The position numbers and the translations under genes were made by a program. A stretch of DNA of 64,000 bases from Ryuthela nishihirai (Eukaryota; Arthropoda; Arachnida; Araneae; Heptathelidae). Shown one piece after another: positions 44,761 to 55,999 of the stretch. The stretch's first letter is position 1, and the number at the start of each line of letters is the position of its first letter. The stretch is from assembly GCA_038380435.1 (NCBI GenBank), contig JAWZYU010000034.1, forward strand, positions 17,711,404 to 17,775,403, read 5' to 3'. The notes under the pieces are model-generated. The model had not been told where the DNA came from, did not search any database, and saw only the letters and a program-made list of their open reading frames with translations.

Positions 44761-46280
44761 TAACCTATTTAAGGTGCAAATGGCACACAAAAGTAGAATG
44801 CAAAGGCATTTTTATTATGTGGCTACTAGTTATTCAATTTTTCAGATATAAATCTGCGGGAAAATGTAAGCTCTGAGGCAAAATGTAAACAAAAACTTAA
44901 ATTATAGTTGTTGAGTATTTTTGATATTGAGTCCTTCATCATATTTCATTAGTCTCATTCTCTTTGGTTATATTTTAATACTGTTAATTTTTTAATTTTC
45001 AGTTTCTTTAATGTATATTTTTTTAGTAACAAAGGAGGTGTAAATGTTAATTTCCATATCATGTATTTATGTTAATGGCACTCAACGTTTATTATTTAAG
45101 CTATGAAGATACCAAATGTTAACTTATTCTAAGTACTATATGTAACCTGGATGGTCCCTTAGTTACAATTGTGCTGACAACATTTGTATTTTATGTTTTG
45201 ATGTTTGCTTTTGTGTATTATTTTTGTACTTTATTCTAGTTGAATAAAGGTATTATTTTATTATGTCAATATGGAATTAGAAGAATTGAATTGCGCCTTC
45301 GCCGGCTCTAGATTTCTGAAGCGTGGCCTCCACCTTTGTTTGACGCTGAACCTGATACCGAATAGGAAATGTCTTGACGATTCTGAGATAATTTATAACC
45401 CATAACACTGTTAAGCACTATTTCTCACCTTTCTGGAATAGCTAGATAGAAGTTTGACATCAGAGTCTGCCCGCCCCCTCTCCCTCGATCCAAAATTTCA
45501 TAACGTTTCTGATAACCTACAACCCGAAATATCCTAGGCACTAATTTTCAAGTTTCTAATACTTGTAGATCAAGGTTGACTTATGTTTAATCTTGAAGGA
45601 CACGTTGTGGGTAACATTCGGAGGTAGAAATGATCTAGAGGATTAGACGTAGGTGCAAATTTTAAGAGCACTACCTGTTCTGCATTATAGCTTGAACTAA
45701 CGTTATCCCTCTACCTCGCTCACTACCTACCTTACTCAAAAATCGTGTATCTAATTTTAGATGTTCATAGCTTGGTAATTTTTTAAATGAACGTTTTTTA
45801 AAATAATGTGACTAAAGGTAAAGTAAAGGTATCAATAAATTCTGTATAAAACTCGATTTTCAACAAAAGTGTTCATTTTGCATTGATATGAAAAGATTTA
45901 ATATGTAGTGATAACTGAACATAAGCAGTTTTAAGCATTTAATCGTTTGCATTTTATGAAGAGAAAACTGTTTTATAGGCACTGGAAATGAGACTACAGA
46001 GATTAAAATGCCTTCACTTGTATATGCTAGAAGTTCGTCACATGATGAAAACACCGACTCTTCTGAAAAATATTCACTTAGGCAACCTAACATACTTCCA
46101 TGGAGAGCAACTGGTTATTCGGTCAATAAGCCATTTTTGTAAGTATGCTATTTTGTGCTTAAGTCTCTTCTTATTTTTTTCCTTTAATACATCTTGTTTA
46201 TAAAGTTGTGAGGGTTAACATTAACTCTATCATGTATATACAGGACAGTTCAAAGCCCTAATGAGTAATTTCACAGTTAA
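44761..46280. other. Probable LINE 3' tail and unannotated AT-rich DNA
   Basis: The first about 500 bases may be the 3' untranslated part of the Jockey/CR1-like LINE, ending near ttgaataaaggtattatttt (45239-45259). Beyond that I recognise nothing. A phrase of about 30 bases rich in cccgccccctctccctcgat lies near 45468. Confidence 0.4.
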
Positions 46281-46293
46281 CTTCTCATGATTA

Positions 46294-46756
46294 CATTTGA
46301 TTGTTTCACATAATCATTGCAAATACAGAATTTACAATGATTATGTGAAACAATCAAATGCAACAATTTGTCATTGTGCTTTTAATGTGATTTTTAACGT
46401 ATAACGTACATGTAATAGACGCTTTAAGATGAGAGAGTTCTGTGAATTAATGTTGTTCCTAAACCGGAAGATCCAGCGCTTAGATTCCTTACTAGTATGC
46501 AAATGTCAAAATTTGGTACCAAATTTTTTAAAAATCCCTTGGAAGAAATTTTATTCATATTTGATTAAGAATATAGGTTATGCGGAACTTAAGTGTTTAG
46601 ATGCAGTAATTCTGAAAACAGGGGAGATATAAGGGAGATAGAAAATAAAGTGTATAGGCAATATTGGAAATTAAGTAATACAGTAATAGGAATAACAAAA
46701 ATAATGGGGGAAATATACGAAAAAAAATTACAATGATTATGTGAAACAATCAAATG
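46294..46756. repeat. 26-bp palindrome pair plus distant third copy
   Basis: catttgattgtttcacataa and its continuation (46294-46319) reappear inverted at 46335-46360 with a 15-bp spacer, an exact 26-bp match. A third copy in the second orientation lies at 46731-46756. The following about 40 bases (tgtcattgtgcttttaat) are also repeated, so 46331-46400 and 46728-46797 are direct repeats around about 330 bp. That interval has a 67-residue frame of no known family. Confidence 0.8.
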
Positions 46757-47109
46757 AACAACCTGTCATTGTGCTTTTAATATGGTTTTAAAATTCTCAT
46801 GGAAAAATAAGATAAAAAACAGGCTGGGGATTTTTGTCGTCCCTCTCATAGTTTCTGCAGTAGAGCGTTCTACACGAGAACACTTGAATGAATATGTATG
46901 AGATCGGGGAGAGGACACGGTGGGCTTCCCGTAGACACGAGAGGTATAAAATTCAGAAGTACACCATTGAAATCGCCGTTTTCAATAGATTACGAAGAAA
47001 ACGGAAACATAACTAAAAGTTGTTTTAAACAAGTACGGATGATGCAACTAGACTCTGCGTCATCACTCTTCATGCAGTACACACAAGTTACGCGCTTGCG
47101 GCGGTAGCG

Positions 47110-47532
47110 GATCATAACTATTAACTGACTTTTGGAAACAAATCCCAATCTTCAGGAAACTGATTTCCGACTACTCTCTGTTTTTGGGACAACTTACTGC
47201 TGTGAATCTCTCTTCTCTGTAATGAAATTTGTCAAGTCAAAACATCGTGCTATCCTCACTAACAGCCACCTCACTAAACTTCTTAGAACAGCTTTGACAT
47301 CCTACCAGCCAGATTTTAAACTATTAACTGCAAAAATGAAGACTCAATCAAAATATTCAACGAGCAGAGATTAAACATATTCTGCTTTGGTTAGTAGGAC
47401 TACTATATAGTTGTATTTTTATTATTTATGAATACAATTTTAAAATGATATTTTCTGTGGCTCTTGAACATTCAAAAATGTATGAAAAATATTTTTTGTG
47501 GCTCTGCTTATTCAAGAACTTGCCCATCCCTG
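47110..47532 (+). pseudogene. hAT transposase C-terminal fragment and 3' terminal repeat
   Basis: The frame 47132-47374 reads LLSVFGTTYCCESLFSVMKF, then LTKLLRTALTSYQPDFKLL. This is the C-terminal dimerisation region of hAT transposases (FGSTYxCESxFSxMK and LxxxLRxAxT). The strand then ends in caagaacttgcccatccctg at 47513-47532, the complement of a CAGGGATGGGCAA-type hAT end. A possible 8-bp duplication would be atgtacgc (47533-47540), but I did not find its partner or the 5' end. The rest of the transposase is absent. Confidence 0.8.
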
Positions 47533-47766
47533 ATGTACGCATCGGCCGAACAAATTTCACAGGTGAACTCCTCATACGAAAATAAGTTTGTTTAAAAATT
47601 TTATAAATAGACACTTCAATTGCTTTTTAAATTTAAAACAGAATTTTTCTAAATTATACTCTCCTGAGTCATAACATTATAACAACTTGCCAAGTAGCAT
47701 GTTGGGTCGCTTTCGCCGTAATAACCGCTTTCACTCAGGGTGGCACCAACTCGTATATTCCGTACC

Positions 47767-50082
47767 ATCATCATCATCATCCTCAAGCAGCCATGGGCTA
47801 CGGAGGTCCAACCAGACCGTGCAATTTAGTTCTCCAAGCAAGTCTATCCTGAGCTACATCTACTGCATCTGGCCACTGCACACCAATTCTAACAAGGTCC
47901 TGTTTGACATTGTCTGCCCACCGCATCCTAGGTCTCCCCTTCTTTCTGAGGCCTTTAGGCACACTGTTCATAACCCTATTCGCCAATCTATAATTATTCA
48001 TACGGGCAACATGGCCAAACCAACGGAGTCTCTCTCTGCACAATATGCTGCTTAAAGGAGGTTGCAAACTCCTTTTCCTAATCTCATCATTAGTTACAAA
48101 GTTGAACCACCTAATGCCCAAGATACTGCGTAAGCATCTGGAATCAAAAGCATCTAGTTTCCTGTTATCTTGTTTACAAAGTGTCCAAGTTTCACTACCA
48201 TAACTAACCCTAGAAAGAACCAAACTATTATACAGTCTAATTTTAGTCTTTAGGTGTATACGCCTATTTCTCCACACTCTCCATAGATTCTTAAAAGTCC
48301 CAGCAGCAATCCCTATTCGTCTGTTAATCTCATGCCGCACATCACCATTATCTGTTATATAGCTCCCAAGATAATTAAACTGTGACACCTGCTCAAGACT
48401 GCAACCATTCAGATTAACTGAATCACAGCCTGCCTGACCAATTTTCATCACTTTAGTTTTCTCTCTGTTTATAACCAAACCTACTCTACTACCAGTCTCA
48501 TCAACGGCTCGAATGAAAGAGTTCATCTCATCAACATCATTTGCCAGAAGGGCTAAATCATCAGCATAATCTAAATCAGAAATTTTCCTATCTCCAGCCC
48601 ATTTAAGGCCAAAATCTTTCCCTTGAAGTGAATTTCGCATAACATAATCAATAACCAAGCTAAAGAGAAAAGGAGACAAAATGCACCCTTGTCGAACACC
48701 AGAAGTAATGCTAAACCAATTGCTACAAGCCTTACCAACTCTCACACACGATTCAGTGTTATTATAGAGAGCTTTCATAATGTTAACTAACTTGTCTGGT
48801 ATACCATATGATCTCACAATCAACCACAAATTATGACGATCAACAGAGTCGAAAGCCTTTTTGAAATCAACAAAGCTAGCAACCAAAGGTTTCTGAAACT
48901 CTAAACATTTCTCAAGAATCTGCCTAAGTGAAAATATCTGATCTACACATCCCCTACCACTTCTGAATCCACATTGCTCATCACGCAATTGCCTGTCAAC
49001 CAGATTCTTAATTCTATTAAGCACAATCATGGAAAGAACCTTACCTGGAACAGAGAGTAGGCTGATACCCCTATAGTTATCACAAGAACTGCGATCACCT
49101 TTTTTGAAAATAGGGATAACAATAGCTCTGGTAAAATCCTTAGGAACCATGCCTTTATCATAAAAGAGATTCAGAATTTCAGTCATCCAAGTGGTAACCG
49201 AAACATTCCCAGCTCTAAGCATTTCCGTAGTAATTTCATCTACCCCTGGGGATTTATGAAGTTTAAGTTTAGAAACAGCCAAACTAACTTCAGATTGTGT
49301 TATAGGGCCAACATTAAAGCCACCAATGCATCTATCATCATTGCAAACAATGGGAGTAGAACTAACTACATTGTTTAGAACATCACTGAAATGCTCAGCC
49401 CACCTAGCCATGACAGAATCCTCCCCTTCTATAACCTTACCTTGTTTATCCTTCAATCCTTGTATGCCTGTCCGTTTTCTACCACACAAAACATTAACTA
49501 TCTGGTACAGCTCTCTGCTGTTGTGCTGTCTAACTGCTTCCTCGGCTTTGTCAGCCAAACCATCAAGCCAAAAATTTTTATCAGCAGCTAACTGATCCTT
49601 TACAAGTTTATTAAGGTCTCTGTAATGCTTTCTATTAGGACTAGTAGGGTATTGATTAAGGGCATTCCTGCAGTTCTTTCTTTCCGAAATAAGCTCAAGT
49701 GCCTTATCACTCAGATAATTTTGCCTCTTCTGCTCCTTTTTTCCTAAAAGAGTACTGTTAGTGTCCAAAAAAGCCTGTTTAAAATGATCCCATTCTTCCT
49801 CAACTTCAGTAGTAAGCAAACCATGACTGTCATAATGACTAAGTAACCTATCATGGTAAGCTTTGGCTATAACTGGATCTTTCAGAGCTTCAGTATTAAA
49901 AGTAAATTTTTTAACCCTAGCACAACACTTTTTAAGTTTAAGTTGCAACACACTTTTAACAAGGTAATGGTCAGATCCAATTTCAGCTCCCCTATATGCC
50001 CTGGTATTCCTAACAGAACTAGTCCATTTGCTGTTAATTAATATGTAATCAATCATATTCTTATGCAGCCCATCAGGTGAAT
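47767..50082 (-). mobile_element. RTE LINE copy E, 5'-truncated with open frame
   Basis: The 3' end is an ATC repeat at 47767-47781. The body matches copy B closely and stops at the SPDGLHKN part of the endonuclease, where flanking DNA begins (about 50082). A second RTE fragment in the same direction starts 92 bp further on. Confidence 0.93.
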
Positions 50083-50086
50083 TCAT
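47798..50086 (-). CDS. RTE reverse transcriptase, open but lacking most of the endonuclease (copy E)
   Basis: A 762-residue uninterrupted frame. Its first codon (ATG, 50086) comes from the flanking DNA. The element part starts at the equivalent of residue 244 of copy B. It keeps MIDYILINS and SDHYLV from the endonuclease end, the full reverse transcriptase with DFKKAFDSVDR, GVRQGCILSP and YADD, and the whole C-terminal part with RLRWFGHVARM and GRPRMRWADNV. Most endonuclease catalytic residues are missing, so it should not retrotranspose by itself. The lack of stops over 2.3 kb shows it is young. Confidence 0.9.
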   Translation of the reverse strand: MNSPDGLHKNMIDYILINSKWTSSVRNTRAYRGAEIGSDHYLVKSVLQLKLKKCCARVKKFTFNTEALKDPVIAKAYHDRLLSHYDSHGLLTTEVEEEWDHFKQAFLDTNSTLLGKKEQKRQNYLSDKALELISERKNCRNALNQYPTSPNRKHYRDLNKLVKDQLAADKNFWLDGLADKAEEAVRQHNSRELYQIVNVLCGRKRTGIQGLKDKQGKVIEGEDSVMARWAEHFSDVLNNVVSSTPIVCNDDRCIGGFNVGPITQSEVSLAVSKLKLHKSPGVDEITTEMLRAGNVSVTTWMTEILNLFYDKGMVPKDFTRAIVIPIFKKGDRSSCDNYRGISLLSVPGKVLSMIVLNRIKNLVDRQLRDEQCGFRSGRGCVDQIFSLRQILEKCLEFQKPLVASFVDFKKAFDSVDRHNLWLIVRSYGIPDKLVNIMKALYNNTESCVRVGKACSNWFSITSGVRQGCILSPFLFSLVIDYVMRNSLQGKDFGLKWAGDRKISDLDYADDLALLANDVDEMNSFIRAVDETGSRVGLVINREKTKVMKIGQAGCDSVNLNGCSLEQVSQFNYLGSYITDNGDVRHEINRRIGIAAGTFKNLWRVWRNRRIHLKTKIRLYNSLVLSRVSYGSETWTLCKQDNRKLDAFDSRCLRSILGIRWFNFVTNDEIRKRSLQPPLSSILCRERLRWFGHVARMNNYRLANRVMNSVPKGLRKKGRPRMRWADNVKQDLVRIGVQWPDAVDVAQDRLAWRTKLHGLVGPP

Positions 50087-50171
50087 TCCTGATCGGACCA
50101 GGCGACTCTTTTTTGCACGTCCAATGTCCAGTCATGGGGTTCCCTTTCCTATTGCAGACGAAACTGTCAAT

Positions 50172-50173
<2 letters not shown>

Positions 50174-50242
<69 letters not shown>
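50174..50242. repeat. (ATC)n microsatellite, about 23 units
   Basis: A near-perfect run of atc from 50174 to 50242. It is the expanded 3' tail of RTE copy F. Reading it in any frame gives poly-Asp or poly-Ser open frames that are not genes. Confidence 0.97.
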
Positions 50243-50244
<2 letters not shown>

Positions 50245-50806
50245 AGCAGCCATGGGCTACGGAGGTCCAACCAGACCGCGCAATTTAGTTCTCCAAGCAA
50301 GTCTATCCTGAGCTACATCTACTGCATCTGGGCCATTGCACACCAATTCTAACAAGGTCCTGCCCACCGCATCCTAGGTCTCCCCTTCTTTCTGAGGCCT
50401 TTAGGCACACTGTTCATAACCCTATTCGCCAATCTATAATTATCCATACGGGCAACATGGTCAAACCAACGGAGTCTCTCTCTGCACAATATGCTGCTTA
50501 AAGGAGGTTGCAAACTCCTTTGCCTAACCTCATCATTAGTTACAAAGTTGAACCACCTAATGCCCAAGATACTGCGTAAGCATCTGGAATCAAAAGCATC
50601 CAGTTTCCTGTTATCCTGTTTACAAAGTGTCCAAGTTTCACTACCATAACTAACCCTAGAAAGAACCAAACTATTATACAGTCTAAGTTTAGTCATTAGG
50701 TGTATACGCCTATTTCTCCACACTCTCCATAGATTCTTAAAAGTCCCGGCAGCAATCCCTATTCGTCTGTTAATCACATGCCGCACATCACCATCAAATT
50801 TCAATC
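50243..50806 (-). mobile_element. RTE LINE copy F, 3' fragment
   Basis: It matches the last about 150 residues and 3' end of copies B and E (GDVRHVINRRIG, RLRWFDHVARM, GRPRMRWA), with a small deletion near 50360. It is truncated at the DGDVRH codons near 50803. Confidence 0.92.
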
Positions 50807-51077
50807 ACTCAAAATGAGCACATAAATGAACTGCCGACTCCACACGCCATCTGCAAGGGCATCCGCTAAATTGTATGCTCGGAAACATTTCTCTGTGTGT
50901 CCTGGTTGTACTCTGCCATTTATTCAGATATTATGAGCAGTGTCTTTTCTATGATAGCATGTGCCAACCGGCATCGACCTCCACTGTCAACAAGAGATGA
51001 TCTTCCCTTTCTAGCACATTGGGTTGATGTGTGCCCCTCTTTGGACTTTTCCCACAACATATTCACTGAGTGCAGAC
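50807..51077. other. Short unique stretch, no gene seen
   Basis: No family recognised. Open frames here run on into the adjacent minisatellite. Confidence 0.4.
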
Positions 51078-52262
51078 AATTGGGTGGAAGACAGATATAA
51101 CAACTGAAGAAGAGGATACAACAACTGGGTGGAAGACAATTGGGAGGATACAACACCTGGGTGGAAGACAGATATAACAACTGATGAAGAGGATGCAACA
51201 ACTGGGTGGAAGACAATTGGGAGGATACAACTGGGTGGAAGACAATTGAGAGGATACAACAACTGGGTGGAAGACAATTGGGAGGATACAACAACTGGGT
51301 GGAAGACAATTGGGAGGATACAACAACTGGGTGAAAGACAATGGGGAGGATACAACAACTGGGTGGAAGACAGATATAACAACTGAAGAAGAGGATACAA
51401 TAACTGGGTGGAAGACAATTGGGAGGATACAACAACTGGGTGGAAGACAATGGGGAGGATAGAACAAGTGGGTGGAAGACAGATATAACAACTGATGAAG
51501 AGGATACAACAACTGGGTGGAAGACAGATATAACAACTGATGAAGAGGATACAACAACTGGGTGGAAGACAGATATAACAACTGATGAAGAGGATACAAC
51601 AACTGGGTGGAAGACAATTGGGAGGATACAAGAACTGGGTGGAAGACAATGGGGAGGATAGAACAACTGGGTGGAAGACAGATATAAAACTGATGAAGAG
51701 GATACAACAACTGGGTGGAAGACAATTGGGAGGATACAACAACTGGGTGGAAGACAATTGGGAGGATACAACAACTGGGTGGAAGACAATTGGGAGAATA
51801 CAACAACTGGGTGGAAGACAATGGTGAGGATACAACAACTGGGTGGAAGACAATGGGGAGGATAGAACAACTGGGTGGAAGACATATAACAACTGATGAA
51901 GAGGATACGACAACTGGGTTTGAAGAGGATACGACAACTGATGAAGAGGATACGACAACTGGGTGGAAGACAGATATAACAACTGATGAAGAGGATACAA
52001 CAACTGGGTGGAAGACAATGGGGAGGATACAACAACTGGGTGGAAGACAATTGGGAGGATACAACAACTGGGTGGTAGACAATGGGGAGGATAGAACAAC
52101 TGGAAGGAAGACAGATATAACAACTAATGAAGAGGATACAACAACTGGGTGGAAGATAATTGGGAGGATACAAGAACTGGGTGGAAGACAATGGGGAGGA
52201 TAGAACAACTGGGTGGAAGACAGATATAACAACTGATGAAGAGGATACAACAACTGGGTGGA
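51078..52262. repeat. Minisatellite of 32-bp and 45-bp units
   Basis: A 20-base core acaacaactgggtggaagac is followed by either aattgggaggat (32-bp unit) or agatataacaactgatgaag plus aggat (45-bp unit). The two forms are interspersed over about 1.2 kb, with point variants (caatggggaggat, agaagt). Neither 32 nor 45 gives a single uninterrupted phase on its own, yet long frames of 370-423 residues open on the minus strand because stops are rare in the unit. Confidence 0.97.
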
Positions 52263-52299
52263 TGTAACTATTGGGTGAAAAAAAGAAATCGTGAGAGAT

Positions 52300-53660
52300 A
52301 ATTTTGGATTACTGATTAATTCTAAAGTATCTACCGTAGAGCAAACGCAATCAACATTTGTCGAAATCTCTTCAACCCGACACTATATAAAACGAACTAA
52401 ATTTAGAAAATTAATATGATATTTGATATTTGCATCTATTCTCCTTAATCCGACTATGAATAGAGCGAATTGCTAAACTAATCTAATCCTCCTAACTGAA
52501 ATAATTCTAAATCAAAAGAAAGCACTTTACGAAACCAATAGATTTTGTATTTGCGTATGTTCTCGCTAATTCCAAATTCCATAAAGGGTTCATCTTTGCC
52601 ATCTCTAATCCGATATTTTACTGCAACATATTTTTTTCGAAGCCTATATTTTCTAAATAAAGCAAATGAAACGAAAAGAAAGCACCATACGAATAGAAGC
52701 AGCCTCGGGCATCTATATTTTTATTAATCCGACATTCGAAAAAACTAATTTAAAAATGATCCTTTTCTTCTTAAACGAAATAATTGGAAATAAAAAAAAC
52801 CCAGAACCGTCTCATGAGCAAAACAGTCGATATTTTTTACCTCTCTCTATCAGGCCATGTTGCCGTGTTCCGAGAGGATGTTCTAAACGAGTTTAAATTT
52901 TTAACAAAAAACTTTTTAAAAAAAAATGTTTTTTAAAATGTTTTTTAAAAAATATTAAATTTACATAAAATAAAAAAACATAAAATTTTAAATTTATATT
53001 AAACATAAAATAAAAAAACAATATATTTAAAAAACATAAAATTTTTAACAAAAAGTTTTTTTGTTAAAAATTAACAAAGAAACAATAAACTCAAAGTTAT
53101 CCAGAACCCTCTCATGGGCAAAACAGTCGATATTTTTTACCTACTCTCTATCAGGAGATACTTCTTATCTATTCTTACTAATCCGACTTTGGTTAAAACG
53201 AATGTTTTTATTTTTCTTCTTTTCCGCGCATTCTAGATGAACTAAACGGAAATCCAAAGAACGCCACACAGCAAAACAAACCGAAAGAGACGATCATAAA
53301 CTCACTAATCCAACATTCAATAAAGTGAATTTTTAAACATTTTTTTCTTCCAAACAAAACAACTGGAAATCAATATAAGGAATACAGTTATCGAAACACA
53401 TCTATTTGTAATATATTCTCGATAATCCGAATTCGGTTATAACGAATTTTTATACTGCTGTTCTATTCCACGTGTTCTTTTCAAACGGAAATGAAAGAAC
53501 GCAGCACTAAAAACAAACCGCAAAAATCTCTCAGCACACTCGCTAATCGAAAATTAAAGAAAGCAAATTTTTTGAACGTTTTTCTTCCAAACATAACAAA
53601 CGGAAATCAGTAAATAATTGCAGTTACACTGAATGACATATATTCTTAATATATTGTCGG
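52300..53660. repeat. Diverged repeat with ctaatccgac phrase
   Basis: Phrases like ctaatccgac(a/t)tt followed by (a)aacgaatttttat recur near 52446, 52606, 52727, 53178, 53307, 53424 and 53553, spaced about 100-200 bp. The 50-base run cagtcgatattttttacctc with its left flank is duplicated at 52799 and 53099. AT-rich low-complexity DNA lies between (52900-53090). No gene supported. Confidence 0.6.
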
Positions 53661-53689
53661 TAATTCAACTTTCATTCCCCAAGATCCAT

Positions 53690-54790
53690 GAGGTTGTGTC
53701 TTGAATGCTACGGTTTTCGCTGGGAAGATCAATTCCATTATTAGACAACTTCCTCTGACTGTATTCAACGCCCTCTACATTTACGAGATTAGCATCTTTT
53801 GCTCATCGTCCAGCTGAGGTCATTGAACGAAAACTGCAAACTTCGCTGAACAATCTCTCGGTTTGGGCGACGGTCAATGGCTTTTGGTTCTACCCACAGA
53901 AGACCGCTTGTGTCACTTTTGCCACAAGCGTAATCTTCAAATACAACCTGAGCTTCGGCTTGGGGATACCATCACTCCAGTTGTGGCAGACCAAGTTTCT
54001 CAGTCTCATCTTCGACCAGAAATTGACCAGGAAAAGCACCTTTTTACATCACATCCGTCATCTCAGTCCAAGTTCATGGGCATTGAATTTTCTCAAGGTC
54101 CTATCCATATATTCTAACAAGGTTCGTGAGAAGCGGACCAATGTTCTTTGCTCTGCCTCTACCATGCACTTGTCCAGTCAAAACTAGTTTATAGACTATG
54201 GATAATAATAAAGCAATAATAAGATAACAACAAAATAGACTATGAATCGCAGAGGTATGATTTAGCCTAGGATTCAGTAGTGAAGGTGTTGGATCCTGTC
54301 TATCTTGAGGCATTCCATGTTTTCACGGGAACCTTCTGCACCTCACCTGTCCAGAGTCTTCACATTGAGACCGACGAAAAAACTTTATCTATTCGTATTT
54401 AACAGTTGTCCAACAGTACCCATCAAAAGTTAGTCCTCAGTGGGAAATACTTTGCCAAAATCGACTAAAATAATGTAATTCGACTAAAAGGTCGAATTAT
54501 AGTCTGGCAAGACATTAACATCAGTCTCGATAGCGATGCTCAGTCAACAGCTGAGACACTTCCATCGTTTAACCTTCCTGCGACTTTTATCTTTGCAGGA
54601 CGTGGAAGGCTTTTACATTGAACTGCATGTACCAGCAACTTTTTGCCAACCATGTGCTGCTCACCCATACTACTTACATGTCTTCACAGATGGCTCAACG
54701 TACGTCACATCTGTGGGATCAGCCATGGCCTGCTGTGATTCTCACTGCTCCTTCATCTCCTTTACCATTTGGGTAGAACAATGTTGGTAG
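53690..54790 (+). pseudogene. LINE fragment: reverse transcriptase end and RNase H-like domain
   Basis: Between 53800 and 54115 two overlapping frames carry VWATVNGFWFYPQKT, then FLSLIFDQKLTRKSTFLHHI and WALNFLKVLS. This is the thumb-proximal region of I/R1/Jockey-type reverse transcriptases (QKTxxVxF, FLGLxFDxKLTWxxHI, ALNxLKVL). At 54670-54730 HVFTDGSTYVTSVGSAM matches the first RNase H motif (FxDGS). Frameshifts occur throughout. The 5' part and palm are missing. Confidence 0.72.
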
Positions 54791-54829
54791 ACTATTGGCC
54801 ATTTATAGTTATTTATTCAGGTAAGGTGT

Positions 54830-55400
54830 CCACGGCTACCACACCTTGGGAATTGAAAATAATTGTGAACATCCTCTTCTTTGAGCGAAAGTCTTCTGGA
54901 AGGTTTTGGGACGCTGCTCATTTTCTGCAACCGAAATATAGTTGTCGATCTTTCTGGAAGTTGTATAGCAATAAAACCGTGTCTCATCGCCTGTAACAAT
55001 ATATGTTAACACTTTGGGACTACTAGGTTCAACCATTGCCAGTATCTCGTGTGATTTGACTCTAGCCCTTTTTTGAGATTCTGTCAGTTTATGGGATATC
55101 CATTCGGCACAGATTTTTCGGAACTTGAAAGGATGAATAATTGTTTCCACAATTCCAATCAATACACTGACATCTAAATCTATTTCCTGAACATTGATGT
55201 GTGTGTGTTTTCCTTAATGAATTCGTGAACAGTAGCTATGGTTCTCTCGTTCACGGCCTCTTTCGATCTTCCTACACGAGGAAGGTCTTCGAAGCTCTGC
55301 CGTTCTTCTCTGAATTTGCGCATCCATCCTGTAAGCAGAGCCATATGAAGAGATGTAATCCCTATATACTTGTGATAAATCGGCATGAATTTTTTCCCGT
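54830..55400 (-). pseudogene. Mariner transposase remnant
   Basis: The minus-strand frame 55386-55180 has LTGWMRKFREERQSFEDLPR and GRSKEAVNERTI, which match the helix-turn-helix region W..RFK.GR.SLEDxPRxGRP. The frame 55162-54836 has KICAEWISHKLTESQKRARV and IVTGDETRFYCY, with the first catalytic aspartate in TGDE. The C-terminal D,D region is absent. Terminal repeats were not located. Confidence 0.82.
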
Positions 55401-55834
55401 TGTCCCCAACTGCATCCTTGTGGAAAGTTATAATCTTTCCTTGGCTTTAGTGGGCTCTCGCAGAGTGAACGCGCCGCCAGCGAAGAGAGAAATGCGATAG
55501 GCTTTTGTTTTTAATATGTCAAGCTTAGACAAGATTTCAAACAAGTCGTAGCTCGTTAATTTTCGAGGAACGAGTGCAAATCTACATACACGGGTCAAGA
55601 ACGTTTTGAACGCTCTCCATGTCTTTCGAAATCTTTGCTCCTTTTTCCCATAAAATAGGCTGTGGAATAAAATTCTTTGCAATCAAATTCAGTTAAAAAG
55701 CGTTTAAAAAAATCGTTGTATTGAAATATCAGATTAGAGAGACTAATATCGGTACTTTATTGAATAAGACCAGAAGGAATAAATGTAGATTTTATTTCAA
55801 AGGTTCCTTCGATTAAATAAAAAATATTTTCCCT

Positions 55835-55990
55835 CAAGCAGCTGCTTGCCACAGAGATCTGACGGGAGCCTGTCAGTTTATACGCGATAGTAGAAGGTCT
55901 CTGAGGATGGGGGAACCTGAGCAGAGAGACAAAACAAACATCCATCCTTACACGGGGCTGTAATCCAGGTATCAATTGACGTACGGATCA
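55835..55990 (-). mobile_element. tRNA-derived SINE (family T), copy 3, partial
   Basis: The minus strand carries the family tail (gacaggctcccgtcagatct, agctgcttgagggaa) and only the B-box part of the tRNA-like head (ctggattacagccccgtg). The A-box part is missing or too diverged. Confidence 0.8.
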
Positions 55991-55999
55991 AAGTTTGAT

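Noticed and set aside
50073..50352. Poly-Asp and poly-Ser frames
   Set aside because: Produced by the ATC microsatellite.
50920..52253. Minus-strand open frames of 370-423 residues rich in Ser, Pro and Cys
   Set aside because: Three frames of one minisatellite are open at once, so the openness comes from the repeat unit rather than from selection on a protein.
53863..54117. Independent gene of 84 residues
   Set aside because: It is an off-frame reading of the LINE reverse transcriptase fragment. The neighbouring frame carries the family motifs.
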